Origin: an uncultured Verrucomicrobiales bacterium
GTDB taxonomy: Bacteria; Verrucomicrobiota; Verrucomicrobiia; Verrucomicrobiales; DEV007
Direction of reading: 5' to 3'
Assembly: GCA_937891465.1 (NCBI GenBank)
Contig: CALAHF010000055.1
Coordinates: 1-64,000, forward strand
DNA length: 64,000 bases
A program made the position numbers and the translations under genes. The notes beneath the pieces were generated by a model. That model did not search any database. It was not told the origin of the DNA and saw only the letters and a program-made list of their open reading frames with translations. Shown in pieces: positions 19,831 through 28,547 of the stretch. Positions within the stretch are counted from its first letter, which is position 1. Every line of letters starts with the position of its first letter.

Positions 19831-21963
19831 ATGATGAAGTTGTTTTTAACCTCACTTTTTTCCGCCTTACTTGCGGTTTCTGCCTTTGGAATCGAGCCAC
19901 ACCCTGATGCGAAACCGAACTCGCATGCTCCGGGCGAAGTTGATATTCCGGCGAATGTGGCGTTTATCGTGGCGGATAAAACTGAGCTTCCTGGAATCGT
20001 GCTGGACGAAACGGACGCAGTTCTAACGGGGGATTGGCAGTATTCAACTCACACGCCGCCGTATGTGGGGATTGGGTATTTGCACGATATGAAATCGGGC
20101 AAGGGTGAGAAATCAGTGACGTGGAATCCGAAGTTTCCCAAGGCGGGACATTACGAAGTGCGGGTTTCGCATTGTTACAATGTCCGCCGAGCAACGAATA
20201 CGCCGGTGACGATTCGACACGCTAACGGAGAAACGACAGTGCGGATCAATCAGCAGGAAAAACCGGAGCACGATGCCTTGTTTCAGTCGTTGGGCGTTTT
20301 TGAATTTGCCAAAGGACAATCGGGGTCGGTCACGATTTCGAATGACGGGACGGATCCGAAAAAAGTGGCGATTGCGGATGCGGTTCAATTTTTACCGGCT
20401 CCATCGCCCTCTCCTGCAGCGGGTAAAAAGCCGAATGTATTGCTGATCGTGGCGGATGATTTGGGATTTTCGGATCTCGGCTGCTACGGTGGAGAAATCG
20501 AGACGCCGGTGCTGGATTCACTGGCAGCGGGTGGTTTGAAATTGACGCAATTTTACAACACGGGGCGCTGCTGTCCGTCACGGGCGAGCATTTTAACGGG
20601 GCATTACCCGCATCGTGTTGGGCTCGGGCACATGACGCAGGACATTGGCCGAAAAGGGTATTCGGGTTCGGTTTCGAAGGACGCACAAACGATCGCGCAG
20701 GTCCTGAAGCCGGCAGGGTATCGGTCGTTTATTTCGGGGAAATGGCATCTGGGAACGGATGATCCGACACAGCATGGTTTTGAGGGATTTTACGGAACGT
20801 TGGTGAGCGCAAAACGATTTTGGGATGCAAATCACCTCATTCGAAAGCCGGACGGAGCGCCGATGCGGGATTATCATGATGGCGAATTTTACGCGACGGA
20901 TGCGGTGACGGATCATGCGTTAGACTTTCTCGGTCAGGCCCGCCAAACGCCGGATCAACCGTGGTTTTTGTATCTGGCTTACAATGCACCTCACTTTCCG
21001 CTTCATGCCCCGAAAGCCGAAATCAAAAAATATGCAGATCGTTATCAGGGAGGCTGGGATGAACTCCGGGCAGAACGGCTCGACCGCATGAAAGCGCTGG
21101 GGATTGTCGCCAAAGATACCGAGCTGACGCCGCGCTCGCCATGGTGGAATTACGGTGAAACGGAGACGGGAACCAACCCAGCATGGGTGGATTTCCCTGA
21201 AGATCGGCGATTGGATTCTGCTCGTCGAATGGCGATTTACGCAGCGATGGTGGATCGGATGGATCAGCAAATCGGGCGGGTGGTGTCCGATTTGAAAAAA
21301 GAGGGGGAATTCGAAAACACGCTCATTATTTTCACCTCGGACAACGGAGCCTGCGCTGAGTGGGACCCTCGCGGATTCGACGGAAAATCGAGCAACGACA
21401 ATATTTTGCATACAGGCGCTGACTTGGAAAAAATGGGCGGGCCGGGAACGTATCACAGTGCGGGTTCGGGTTGGGCGAATGCGTCGAACACGCCGTGGCG
21501 GCTTTACAAACACTACAATCACGAGGGCGGAATCAATTCGCCCTGCATCATCCACTGGCCGAAAAATCCGATCGCAACTCCAAAGGGCGCGATTGACGAA
21601 ACGCCACGTCACATCATCGATTTGATGCCAACGATTGCTGAGGTTGGCGGTGTTGAATATTCAGGGGAAATTCCACTGCCGGGCGAGCTGATGCTTTCGG
21701 CAACGGATCCAAATCGGACGCTCTATTTCGAACACGAAGGAAACCGGGCCGTTCGCGAAGGCACTTGGAAGCTCGTCGCGCTGCGCGATCAGCCGTGGGA
21801 ATTGTATGATTTTTCGAATCTTCGGACTGAGATGAAAAATCTCGCAGCTGAAAATTCGGAGAAGGTGAATTCACTCAGCAAAAAGTGGGACACGTGGGCG
21901 ACGGAAAATTTCGTGACGCCACTGCCGAAGGACTATCAGGTTAAGTATTTGAAGGTGAAATGA
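19831..21963 (+). CDS. Secreted sulfatase with N-terminal golvesin-like domain
   Basis: 710 residues. After a signal peptide (KLFLTSLFSALLAVSAFG) comes a golvesin-like beta-sandwich (about residues 35-190) with WNPKFPKAGHYEVRVSH and ending IADAVQF. The S1-family sulfatase then starts at KKPNVLLIVADDLGFSDLG. The formylglycine motif is CCPSR, and HLGTDD, APHFPLHAP and TSDNGA are other sulfatase landmarks. It hydrolyses sulfate esters, probably on polysaccharides; the first domain may bind the substrate or cell surface. Maturation needs a formylglycine-generating enzyme or anaerobic sulfatase-maturing enzyme, not seen in this window. Two ATG codons are adjacent at 19831 and 19834, and either may be used. 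Confidence 0.93.
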   Translation: MMKLFLTSLFSALLAVSAFGIEPHPDAKPNSHAPGEVDIPANVAFIVADKTELPGIVLDETDAVLTGDWQYSTHTPPYVGIGYLHDMKSGKGEKSVTWNPKFPKAGHYEVRVSHCYNVRRATNTPVTIRHANGETTVRINQQEKPEHDALFQSLGVFEFAKGQSGSVTISNDGTDPKKVAIADAVQFLPAPSPSPAAGKKPNVLLIVADDLGFSDLGCYGGEIETPVLDSLAAGGLKLTQFYNTGRCCPSRASILTGHYPHRVGLGHMTQDIGRKGYSGSVSKDAQTIAQVLKPAGYRSFISGKWHLGTDDPTQHGFEGFYGTLVSAKRFWDANHLIRKPDGAPMRDYHDGEFYATDAVTDHALDFLGQARQTPDQPWFLYLAYNAPHFPLHAPKAEIKKYADRYQGGWDELRAERLDRMKALGIVAKDTELTPRSPWWNYGETETGTNPAWVDFPEDRRLDSARRMAIYAAMVDRMDQQIGRVVSDLKKEGEFENTLIIFTSDNGACAEWDPRGFDGKSSNDNILHTGADLEKMGGPGTYHSAGSGWANASNTPWRLYKHYNHEGGINSPCIIHWPKNPIATPKGAIDETPRHIIDLMPTIAEVGGVEYSGEIPLPGELMLSATDPNRTLYFEHEGNRAVREGTWKLVALRDQPWELYDFSNLRTEMKNLAAENSEKVNSLSKKWDTWATENFVTPLPKDYQVKYLKVK

Positions 21964-21987
21964 AGCTCGAAAAAAGAGCGGCTTTGG

Positions 21988-22015
21988 TTGCATCGCGTCG
22001 CAGATAGCGGATACT
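21988..22015 (+). promoter_or_regulatory. Sigma-70-type promoter for the structured RNA
   Basis: TTGCAT (21988-21993) and GATACT (22010-22015) are separated by 16 bases. The expected start point, six to seven bases after the -10 box, falls at the first base pairs of the long stem beginning at 22020. Confidence 0.5.
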
Positions 22016-22019
22016 TTCA

Positions 22020-22165
22020 TTGCCTGCCGGGTCATTGAGCGAGATTAGTTTTTCCATCGCGGAAGACATATACAGTCGGACTCAACTTCACGTTGGTCTC
22101 GACTCACATGCGTCACCCGAGAGTTTATAGTTACGATCTTACCAGTGGACCGGCAGGCAACTTTT
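22020..22165 (+). ncRNA. ssrS: Rod-shaped structured RNA, candidate 6S RNA
   Basis: This gap between two genes folds as one long rod. TTGCCTGCCGG (22020-22030) pairs perfectly with CCGGCAGGCAA (22150-22160). The closing stem continues through 22032-22037 with 22143-22148 and through GAGAT (22041-22045) with ATCTT (22136-22140). A large central bubble follows (about 22046-22060 against 22118-22135). An apical arm then includes GAC/GTC (22065-22067 with 22112-22114), AGTCG/CGACT (22074-22078 with 22100-22104) and CAAC-TTCAC-GTTG. A T-rich stretch (CTTTTCCCTTT) follows the closing stem. Closing stem, central bubble and apical hairpin are the 6S RNA plan, which mimics an open promoter and binds sigma-70 polymerase. 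It is a bit shorter than many 6S RNAs. Gene name only if confirmed. Confidence 0.55.
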
Positions 22166-22209
22166 CCCTTTAATTTTAGCGATGACAGCACCGCGCTAGT
22201 TTCTCAGAG

Positions 22210-22689
22210 CTATCGGCTCAAGTCCTCTTGCATGAGGACTTTATAACCGGCTTCATTCAGCACCTGCTTGCCGAATTGATTGTCTTCCGCGCATAGCGCC
22301 ATGGCAGCTCGGCCATTCGGACGCGTCAGAATGGGATACAGAAAATGAACATTCGTTTCTGCATTGAGAAGTTCGCGAAGCAATTTGGGAAGATCTTCAG
22401 CACCATGAACCAATTCAACAACGAGGACTTCCGTCGTGGAATAGGCGATCCCCTTTTCGATAAACAGGGTTTCGATCGTATCAGGATCGCTCACAATGAG
22501 GCGCACCACGGTTGAATCGACCGAATCCTTCACCGATAGGCCAAGAACGAGCACGTCATTGTCGGCAATGAGTTGAACGATGGAAAGCAGAGCTCCGGCA
22601 CGGTTTTCGAGAAAAACGACAAGCTGCACAACGGATGAGCCAGAGCTAATCGCCGACGTGATATCGTGTTCCGGGTCTCCAATTTCCAT
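22210..22689 (-). CDS. Tandem ACT-domain regulatory protein
   Basis: 159 residues. The first ACT domain reads VVQLVVFLENRAGALLSIVQLIADNDVLVLGL, with the usual N/RAG-x-L turn. The second half ends in KQVLNEAGYKVLMQEDL, like the second ACT repeat of small tandem-ACT proteins. ACT domains bind amino acids and control enzymes or transport; no catalytic domain is attached here. It lies 57 bp downstream of glmS on the same strand and may be cotranscribed. The ligand is unknown; some relatives are annotated as acetolactate synthase small-subunit-like, but this one is not next to ilv genes. Confidence 0.8.
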   Translation of the reverse strand: MEIGDPEHDITSAISSGSSVVQLVVFLENRAGALLSIVQLIADNDVLVLGLSVKDSVDSTVVRLIVSDPDTIETLFIEKGIAYSTTEVLVVELVHGAEDLPKLLRELLNAETNVHFLYPILTRPNGRAAMALCAEDNQFGKQVLNEAGYKVLMQEDLSR

Positions 22690-22746
22690 GTCTCAAAAAG
22701 TAATAGCTTCATTGAATGATTTCCAGCAAATTCAGCGACGTGACGA

Positions 22747-24606
22747 TCACTCAACCGTCACCGATTTCGCCAGGTTCCGTGGCTTATCGACATCACATTC
22801 GCGAGCAACCGCGAAGTGGTAGCTGAGAAGCTGTAACGGAATCACGCTCAGAATTGGACTGAGACATTCGTCCACTTCCGGAATGTAAATCACGTCGTTG
22901 GCGATGTCTTCCATGTCGGTATTGCCTTCGGTCGTGATCGCGATGACGGGGCCTTTTCGGGCTTTGACCTCTTCTAAACTGGATACGTTTTTGTCGTACA
23001 CGGAGTCTTTCGGGATGATGAAAACGCTCGGCAAATCTTCGGTGATCAACGCGATGACTCCGTGCTTCAGTTCGGCACTGGCGTGGCCACTGGCGAAAAT
23101 GTAGCTGATCTCCTTCATCTTCAATGCGCCTTCCATTGCTGTGGGAAAGTTGAACTGACGCCCCAAAAAAAGCATTCCCTGCGCGTCGATGTATTTCAGC
23201 GCAATAGCACGGATCTTCTCCGTTTGCTGAAGAATCATCTCCACCTTCGCAGGGAGATCACGAATTTCAGCAAGCATCCGCTGGCCTTCTCTCATGCTGA
23301 GATTTCGCATCCGACCAAGTAACAGCCCGAGCAGCGACATCATCATGACCTGCGACGTGAACGACTTCGTTGCCGCCACCCCGATTTCCGGACCGGAATA
23401 GAGATACGAACCACCGTCACTTTCGCGGGCAATCGTTGAACCGACCGAATTCACAATACTCAAAACACGGTGGCCTTTTCGCTGACCTTCGCGCATCGCC
23501 GCCAGCGTATCGATCGTTTCGCCGCTCTGTGAAATCACAAAAATCAGCGTGTTTTTATCCATCGGCAAATTCCGATATCGGAACTCACTGGCGATTTCGA
23601 CCTCAGTCGGAATTCGAGAAAGGTGTTCGATGATGTATTCGCCAGCCATCGCTGCGTGACTTGCCGTTCCGCAACCGACCAGCACAATCCGGTCAACATC
23701 GCGAAGTTCCTGCGGCGTCAGGTTCAATCCGCCCAGTTTGGCCGACGCTTCATCATCGGAAAGTCGTCCGCGAAACACGTTCGCAATCGTGGTGGGCTGC
23801 TCGAATATTTCCTTGAGCATATAATGCGGATACTCGCCTTTTTCCGCCTGTTCCGGCGTGAAATCTACGCGGCTCACTTCGAATTCAACGGAACCGCCTT
23901 CGACGTGTTCAATTTTAAAATCGCTATCCGTCATGTAGACGAGATCCCGATCCGAAAGATAGATCGCGTCGGACGTGTGCGAAACAATCGCTGACACATC
24001 GGAGGCGAGAAAGTTCTCCCCTTTTCCTAAACCAACAACGAGCGGACTTCCCAGCCGCGCACCGACAAGAAAACCGGGAATGTCAGCGTGCATCGTGACA
24101 ATTCCGTAGGTCCCCGAAATCAATTTCAACGCATCCCGAACCGCCGCGACCAATCGCATTTGCGGAGTGGCATCACTCTCAGCCGAAGCCTCATATTTCT
24201 TCCCGACCAGATGAGCCAATACCTCAGAATCCGTCTGACTATGAAACACATGGCCTTCCGCCTCCAGCGCCTTCCGCAGTGGCTGGTAATTTTCAATCAC
24301 GCCATTGTGAACGATCGCCAGTTTGCCTGACTGATCCAAGTGCGGGTGAGCATTTTCATCCGTCGGCTCTCCGTGTGTCGCCCACCGAGTATGAGAAATT
24401 CCGCATTCCCCTTCCGGAGGATTTTCTCCGACAAGGTCACGAAGATTTTGCAAACGCCCCTTTTTCTTCCGCGTGTGAATGGTGTTGGATCCATTCATCA
24501 CCGCAATTCCCGATGAATCATACCCGCGATATTCCAGCTTCCTCAAGCCCTCCAAAAGAATCGGAGCTGCCGATTCTTTTCCAACGTAACCAATAATGCC
24601 GCACAT
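22747..24606 (-). CDS. glmS: Glutamine--fructose-6-phosphate aminotransferase
   Basis: 619 residues, normal length. The mature N-terminus begins with the catalytic Cys2 (MCGIIGYVGKESAAP) of the class-II glutaminase, followed by RGYDSSGIAV and SHTRWATHG. Two SIS domains follow, with GCGTASHAAM and SQSGETIDT, and the conserved end is KPRNLAKSVTVE. It makes glucosamine-6-phosphate from fructose-6-phosphate and glutamine, the entry to peptidoglycan and lipopolysaccharide amino sugars. Only about 125 bases separate it from divergent glgC, and no glmS ribozyme is visible in that gap. A good promoter is present instead, at 24631-24660. Confidence 0.98.
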   Translation of the reverse strand: MCGIIGYVGKESAAPILLEGLRKLEYRGYDSSGIAVMNGSNTIHTRKKKGRLQNLRDLVGENPPEGECGISHTRWATHGEPTDENAHPHLDQSGKLAIVHNGVIENYQPLRKALEAEGHVFHSQTDSEVLAHLVGKKYEASAESDATPQMRLVAAVRDALKLISGTYGIVTMHADIPGFLVGARLGSPLVVGLGKGENFLASDVSAIVSHTSDAIYLSDRDLVYMTDSDFKIEHVEGGSVEFEVSRVDFTPEQAEKGEYPHYMLKEIFEQPTTIANVFRGRLSDDEASAKLGGLNLTPQELRDVDRIVLVGCGTASHAAMAGEYIIEHLSRIPTEVEIASEFRYRNLPMDKNTLIFVISQSGETIDTLAAMREGQRKGHRVLSIVNSVGSTIARESDGGSYLYSGPEIGVAATKSFTSQVMMMSLLGLLLGRMRNLSMREGQRMLAEIRDLPAKVEMILQQTEKIRAIALKYIDAQGMLFLGRQFNFPTAMEGALKMKEISYIFASGHASAELKHGVIALITEDLPSVFIIPKDSVYDKNVSSLEEVKARKGPVIAITTEGNTDMEDIANDVIYIPEVDECLSPILSVIPLQLLSYHFAVARECDVDKPRNLAKSVTVE

Positions 24607-24630
24607 ATTGTCTTTAAGATGTTATAATAA

Positions 24631-24660
24631 ATTATAGAAACTGTGAAAAATTTCGTTCAA
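24631..24660 (-). promoter_or_regulatory. Sigma-70-type promoter for glmS
   Basis: Read on the minus strand, TTGAAC (24660-24655) and TATAAT (24636-24631) are separated by 18 bases, leaving a leader of about 20 bases before the glmS ATG. The -10 box is a perfect consensus. Confidence 0.55.
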
Positions 24661-24731
24661 AACTCCGAGTATTACAACGCAATATTGTTTCGATTTTCTG
24701 AATTCAATCTGATTTAATCGGACCCTCCATT

Positions 24732-26039
24732 ATGCCTAAAGATATCACCTCAAGCGTCCAAGATTCCACACTCGCAATCATTATGGGAGGTGGCCAGGGA
24801 ACGCGCCTATCCCCACTTACCGACCGCCGGGCAAAACCTGCCGTCCCTCTCGCGGGAAAATATCGTCTTGTTGATATTCCAATCAGTAACTGCCTCAATT
24901 CCGGCATTCGTCAAATGTATGTGCTGACTCAATTTAATACCGAGTCCCTTCACCGCCACATTACCGACGCTTACAAATTCGATGCCTTCACCGAATCTTT
25001 TGTCCACATTCTGGCAGCTCAACAAACTCCTGGTGATGATGAATGGTATCAGGGAACTGCAGACGCCGTTCGGCAAAACCTGGAATATTTCATGGGAGGG
25101 GCAAAACCGTTCAAATATTTCCTGATTCTCAGCGGAGACCAGCTCTATCGGATGGATTTCAAAAAAATGCTCGCCGAGCACATTGAACGAGATGCCAAAC
25201 TCACGATCGCCACCACCCCGGTTGATCGTGAAGACGCGCGCGCATTCGGACTCATGCACACCGACGACGACAGTAAAATCACCCGATTTGTTGAAAAGCC
25301 CGGTGACAACAACGAGCTCCTTGACGAACTCACCATGCCAGCAAGCCTTTTGGCCCAAAGCAATATCGCCGAAGACGAAGAGCGATTTCAAGCATCCATA
25401 GGTATCTACCTGTTCAATCGTAGCGCTCTCGAAAAATGCCTCGACAATGATTTCAAAGACTTCGGAAAAAACATCATTCCAAAGTCCATTGAAGATTACA
25501 ACGTTTACTCCCACGTCTTTCAAGGATACTGGGAAGACATTGGAACGATCGGCTCCTATCACGAGGCCAACGTATCCCTGACCGATCAAATTCCGTCCTT
25601 CAATTTCTTCGAAGAACAGCCCATCTACACACGCGCACGCTTCCTACCCACCAGTAAAATCAACGGCGCAACGATCAAAAACGGCCTTGTATCTGACGGC
25701 TGCATCATTGAAGGCGCGACTATTACTCGCAGTCTCATTGGCGTCCGCACAGTCCTTCGCTACGGTTGCCACATCAACAACTCCGTTATTCTTGGGGCCG
25801 ATTATTATCACCGAAATTCAGTGAATTCAGAAACTGGTGAGGCCGAAGAAATCTCCATTGAAATTGGAGAAAACGTAATCATCAACGACGCTATCATCGA
25901 CAAAAACGTCACCATTGGACGAGACGTTGTCATCCAGCCAGACGATCGTCCTGATGGAAAATACGAGTATTGCGTCATTAGCGATGGCATTGTGGTCATT
26001 CCAAAAAGCACGAGGATTCCTGCAGGAACCCGCGTCTAA
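24732..26039 (+). CDS. glgC: Glucose-1-phosphate adenylyltransferase
   Basis: 435 residues, normal length. The nucleotidyltransferase domain starts with MGGGQGTRLSPLTDRRAKPA, the ATP-binding signature of ADP-glucose pyrophosphorylases, and has the glucose-1-phosphate side FVEKPGDN and EDIGTIGSYHEANVSL. The C-terminal left-handed beta-helix follows (GATIKNGLVSDGCIIEGATI). It makes ADP-glucose for glycogen synthesis and is normally allosterically regulated. No glycogen synthase or branching enzyme gene is nearby. It diverges from glmS, so the two sugar-phosphate genes share one intergenic region. The VOC gene starts 21 bp downstream. Confidence 0.97.
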   Translation: MPKDITSSVQDSTLAIIMGGGQGTRLSPLTDRRAKPAVPLAGKYRLVDIPISNCLNSGIRQMYVLTQFNTESLHRHITDAYKFDAFTESFVHILAAQQTPGDDEWYQGTADAVRQNLEYFMGGAKPFKYFLILSGDQLYRMDFKKMLAEHIERDAKLTIATTPVDREDARAFGLMHTDDDSKITRFVEKPGDNNELLDELTMPASLLAQSNIAEDEERFQASIGIYLFNRSALEKCLDNDFKDFGKNIIPKSIEDYNVYSHVFQGYWEDIGTIGSYHEANVSLTDQIPSFNFFEEQPIYTRARFLPTSKINGATIKNGLVSDGCIIEGATITRSLIGVRTVLRYGCHINNSVILGADYYHRNSVNSETGEAEEISIEIGENVIINDAIIDKNVTIGRDVVIQPDDRPDGKYEYCVISDGIVVIPKSTRIPAGTRV

Positions 26040-26060
26040 AATCTCGACCCTGCTTCTGAA

Positions 26061-26411
26061 ATGAAAGTTGAAAAAGTTAAATACGTGCTCTGGGTAAAAG
26101 ACATGGACAAGGCAATCGCCTTTTACCGTGATCTCTTTGGAGGTGAAGTTTCAATCCAAACCGAGACGTGGAGTGAAGTCGTAGTTTGCGGGTCCAATAT
26201 TGGCCTGCACAACGATGGCAGCGGCGAACGAACGTGGACCGGATTGAGTTTTCAGCTGGAAGACCTCCGAAGCGGAATCGAAGAACTCAAAGCGGCCGGG
26301 GGAGATCTCACCCGCGAACCGAACGACACTCCCGAAGACCCGCTTCACCTCGCCATGTGTGTCGACCTCGATGGAAACGAGTTCATGATGACACAGCGCC
26401 GCGAGCACTGA
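26061..26411 (+). CDS. VOC-family (glyoxalase-like) protein
   Basis: 116 residues forming one vicinal-oxygen-chelate domain: KVKYVLWVKDMDKAIAFYRDLFG at the front and CVDLDGNEFMM at the end, a typical beta-alpha-beta-beta-beta pair. Such small VOC proteins act as dimers in isomerase, dioxygenase or antibiotic-binding roles; the sequence does not show which. It is 21 bp downstream of glgC on the same strand, which may only reflect read-through. It converges on the SGNH hydrolase gene with a gap of just seven bases. Confidence 0.85.
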   Translation: MKVEKVKYVLWVKDMDKAIAFYRDLFGGEVSIQTETWSEVVVCGSNIGLHNDGSGERTWTGLSFQLEDLRSGIEELKAAGGDLTREPNDTPEDPLHLAMCVDLDGNEFMMTQRREH

Positions 26412-26418
26412 CTGAACT

Positions 26419-27096
26419 TCACTTCGCCAAAACTTTCGCAATTTCTGCAGCCACCTTGGTCGCCAGAAATTCCGAACCCTCGGGCTTAAAGTGGAGATCA
26501 CCCTTCACCTGAAGCTCCGTAAAACGTGGCGTCACGAACGTATTCAAATTGTTCGTCACAATTTTTCCACCGCCTGCTTCTGCCATGATTTTAGCTGCGA
26601 CCTTGTTGTATTCCGATTCATCTCCAAAATTTCGATCCTGAATTAACGTTTCATCCGGAATCGGCGTGATTGTCGCCCAAATCAATTTGGCTCCTGTTTT
26701 TTGAAGTCGCGCGACCAATTCGCGCAGATTTTTTTCATAATCCGCCGGCTCAACTTGAAGTTTACCGGTCGGCATGATTTTTAAATCATGGATGCCCCAG
26801 TTGAAATGGATCACATCCCATTTTTCTGACTCATCACCGAGCCACCTTTCGATATTCGCCAGCCCACGGGATGTCGGGCCACCATTCGCGGAAATTCGGT
26901 GCACATTCGCCTTCCCTTTCAGCAATTTTTGCACCGGAACCGTGTAGCCCATTGAAATCGAATCACCGATCAACAGTACTCGCGGCAAACCTGGCACGTC
27001 TTCAACTTTTACCATCGAAGGATGGGGGTTTTTTTGGGAAAAAGCCGTCCCGGACAACAAGGCAAATCCAATTAAAATCAAAAGGGCATTTTTCAT
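26419..27096 (-). CDS. Secreted SGNH/GDSL hydrolase
   Basis: 225 residues with a signal peptide (MKNALLILIGFALLSGTAFS). Block I is VLLIGDSISMGY, with the nucleophile Ser in GDSI. Block II is SANGGPTSRG. Block III is FNWGIHDL, where the usual GxND has His in place of Asn. Block V is GDLHFKPEG, with the Asp-His pair of the triad. It is probably an esterase acting on acylated carbohydrates, as many PVC secreted SGNH enzymes are. The Asn-to-His change in block III affects an oxyanion-hole residue and may alter activity. Confidence 0.88.
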   Translation of the reverse strand: MKNALLILIGFALLSGTAFSQKNPHPSMVKVEDVPGLPRVLLIGDSISMGYTVPVQKLLKGKANVHRISANGGPTSRGLANIERWLGDESEKWDVIHFNWGIHDLKIMPTGKLQVEPADYEKNLRELVARLQKTGAKLIWATITPIPDETLIQDRNFGDESEYNKVAAKIMAEAGGGKIVTNNLNTFVTPRFTELQVKGDLHFKPEGSEFLATKVAAEIAKVLAK

Positions 27097-27110
27097 AAGT
27101 TTAACTTTCT

Positions 27111-27155
27111 ACGAAGCAACAGTGTAAGTTCGATGAACCGACCCTATTGGGTCGT
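27111..27155. repeat. Palindromic repeat family, degenerate copy
   Basis: CGAAGCAACAGTGT and ACCCTATTGGGTCG flank GTTC-GAT-GAAC. The left arm has drifted. It lies ten bases beyond the MscS gene stop and before the SGNH hydrolase start. Confidence 0.65.
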
Positions 27156-27164
27156 TTATCCAGT

Positions 27165-28547
27165 TTACTTCAAGGCAGCATGATCAAGACGACCGCCGTT
27201 CATGTTCACCACCGTTTCAGTGTCGAAACGGGTTGGAAGTTGGAAGATTTCGAGTTCAAATTCTTTCGTCGCAGCGATCAAATGATCGAAGAGATCACAC
27301 TGAATCGCCTCGTATTCATTCCAATTGGTCGTCGTGGTGAAGCAATAGATCTCAATCGGCAATCCGAGTTCAGTCGGCTGAAGTTGCCGAACCAAAACGG
27401 TCATTTCCTTGCTGATATTAGGATTAAAATCCAAATATGCCTCAATGTAAGCGCGATACATTCCCAGATTGGTGAGCTGCCGTCCGTTGGTTTGGTTGAT
27501 CAGATCAGCTCCGTTTTCTTCGTTCCAATCGTCCACCTCTTTGATTTTTGCATCGACATGTTCGGTGATGAGCTGCAGTTCACCGAGAACTTTCAGCATC
27601 CAATCCGTGCAGAATTTCACGGACCGAACATCGATATTTAGCGTCCGCTTGATCCGGCGGCCGCCACTTTCCTGCATTGCCCGCCAGTTTTTGAACGAGT
27701 CATTGATCAACACTTGAGTCGGGATCGTCGTGATGGTGTTGTCGAAATTCTTCACTTTCACGGTGGTCATCCCAACGTCGAGGACGTCGCCGTCGATACC
27801 GTATTTCTTCATCTCAATCCAGTCACCCGGCGCGATCAACTTGTTCCCGACGAGCTGCAGGCCGGATACGAACCCAAGAATGGGATCCTTAAAAACGAAC
27901 ATCAATACGGATGCGAGCACTCCAAATCCGGCAATGAGAGTCAGCGGAGATTTCCCGGCGAGAATCGCGATGACAAGAATAATCGCAAATAGGGATGCGA
28001 TTACTTTCGCTAACTGAACGAAACTCGAAGTCGGCATTTTTTTTGCCAGATCCGTTTTCTTATAAAGTGCTTTCGCGGTATTTATTACCGAATCGATGAT
28101 GAAATACGCAGCGATTACCATGTAAATTTGGGCAGCTTTTACGAGCCATTTGGCCAATTCAGGGGTGTCTTTAAACAGCCCGGGAATGACGGCAAAGATT
28201 AGCAATCCGCACACAAAATGGCTCGCCCAACGCGGCAATCCGTTCCACAGCAGGTAGTTGTCCCATTTCACCTTCGTCTTTTCGATCGCCTTCGTGACGA
28301 GGCGCAGCATGATCGGACGAACAATCACTAACAGAAGCAGACTGATGATTACGACTCCAACCAATAGGATCGATGTCGCAATCGGGCTTTCCAGCCACTC
28401 AGGGACGCCCCACTGTTTTACCCACCCGAAAACGGATTTTGAGATGGACGCAGTACTGTCAATAATTGCAGATGGAACGACATCTGCAGGCGAGATCTCG
28501 CCTTCGATGATGATCTCTGCGCTTCCCTGATCGGCTAAATCACTCAC
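27165..28547 (-). CDS. MscS-family mechanosensitive ion channel
   Basis: 460 residues. Four to five hydrophobic segments occur in the first 200 residues (for example SILLVGVVIISLLLLVIV and VIASLFAIILVIAILAG). The pore-lining helix follows (LIAGFGVLASVLMFVFKDPILGF), then the MscS beta-domain (NKLIAPGDWIEMKKYGIDGDV and NFDNTITTIPTQVL). The length and extra helices resemble the YbdG-like subgroup. It opens under membrane tension to release solutes on osmotic downshock. The GTG start overlaps the stop of the upstream sulfatase gene by eight bases, so the two are translationally linked despite unrelated functions. Confidence 0.93.
   Translation of the reverse strand: MSDLADQGSAEIIIEGEISPADVVPSAIIDSTASISKSVFGWVKQWGVPEWLESPIATSILLVGVVIISLLLLVIVRPIMLRLVTKAIEKTKVKWDNYLLWNGLPRWASHFVCGLLIFAVIPGLFKDTPELAKWLVKAAQIYMVIAAYFIIDSVINTAKALYKKTDLAKKMPTSSFVQLAKVIASLFAIILVIAILAGKSPLTLIAGFGVLASVLMFVFKDPILGFVSGLQLVGNKLIAPGDWIEMKKYGIDGDVLDVGMTTVKVKNFDNTITTIPTQVLINDSFKNWRAMQESGGRRIKRTLNIDVRSVKFCTDWMLKVLGELQLITEHVDAKIKEVDDWNEENGADLINQTNGRQLTNLGMYRAYIEAYLDFNPNISKEMTVLVRQLQPTELGLPIEIYCFTTTTNWNEYEAIQCDLFDHLIAATKEFELEIFQLPTRFDTETVVNMNGGRLDHAALK

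Noticed and set aside
22020-22165. SRP (4.5S) RNA or tmRNA
   Set aside because: The SRP GGAA-tetraloop domain IV sequence is absent and no tmRNA-like Ala acceptor or tag frame is seen; the rod with central bubble fits 6S better.
22607-24731. Possible glmS ribozyme upstream of glmS
   Set aside because: Only about 125 bases separate glmS from divergent glgC, and they hold a consensus promoter ending about 20 bases before the ATG; there is no room for the ribozyme.
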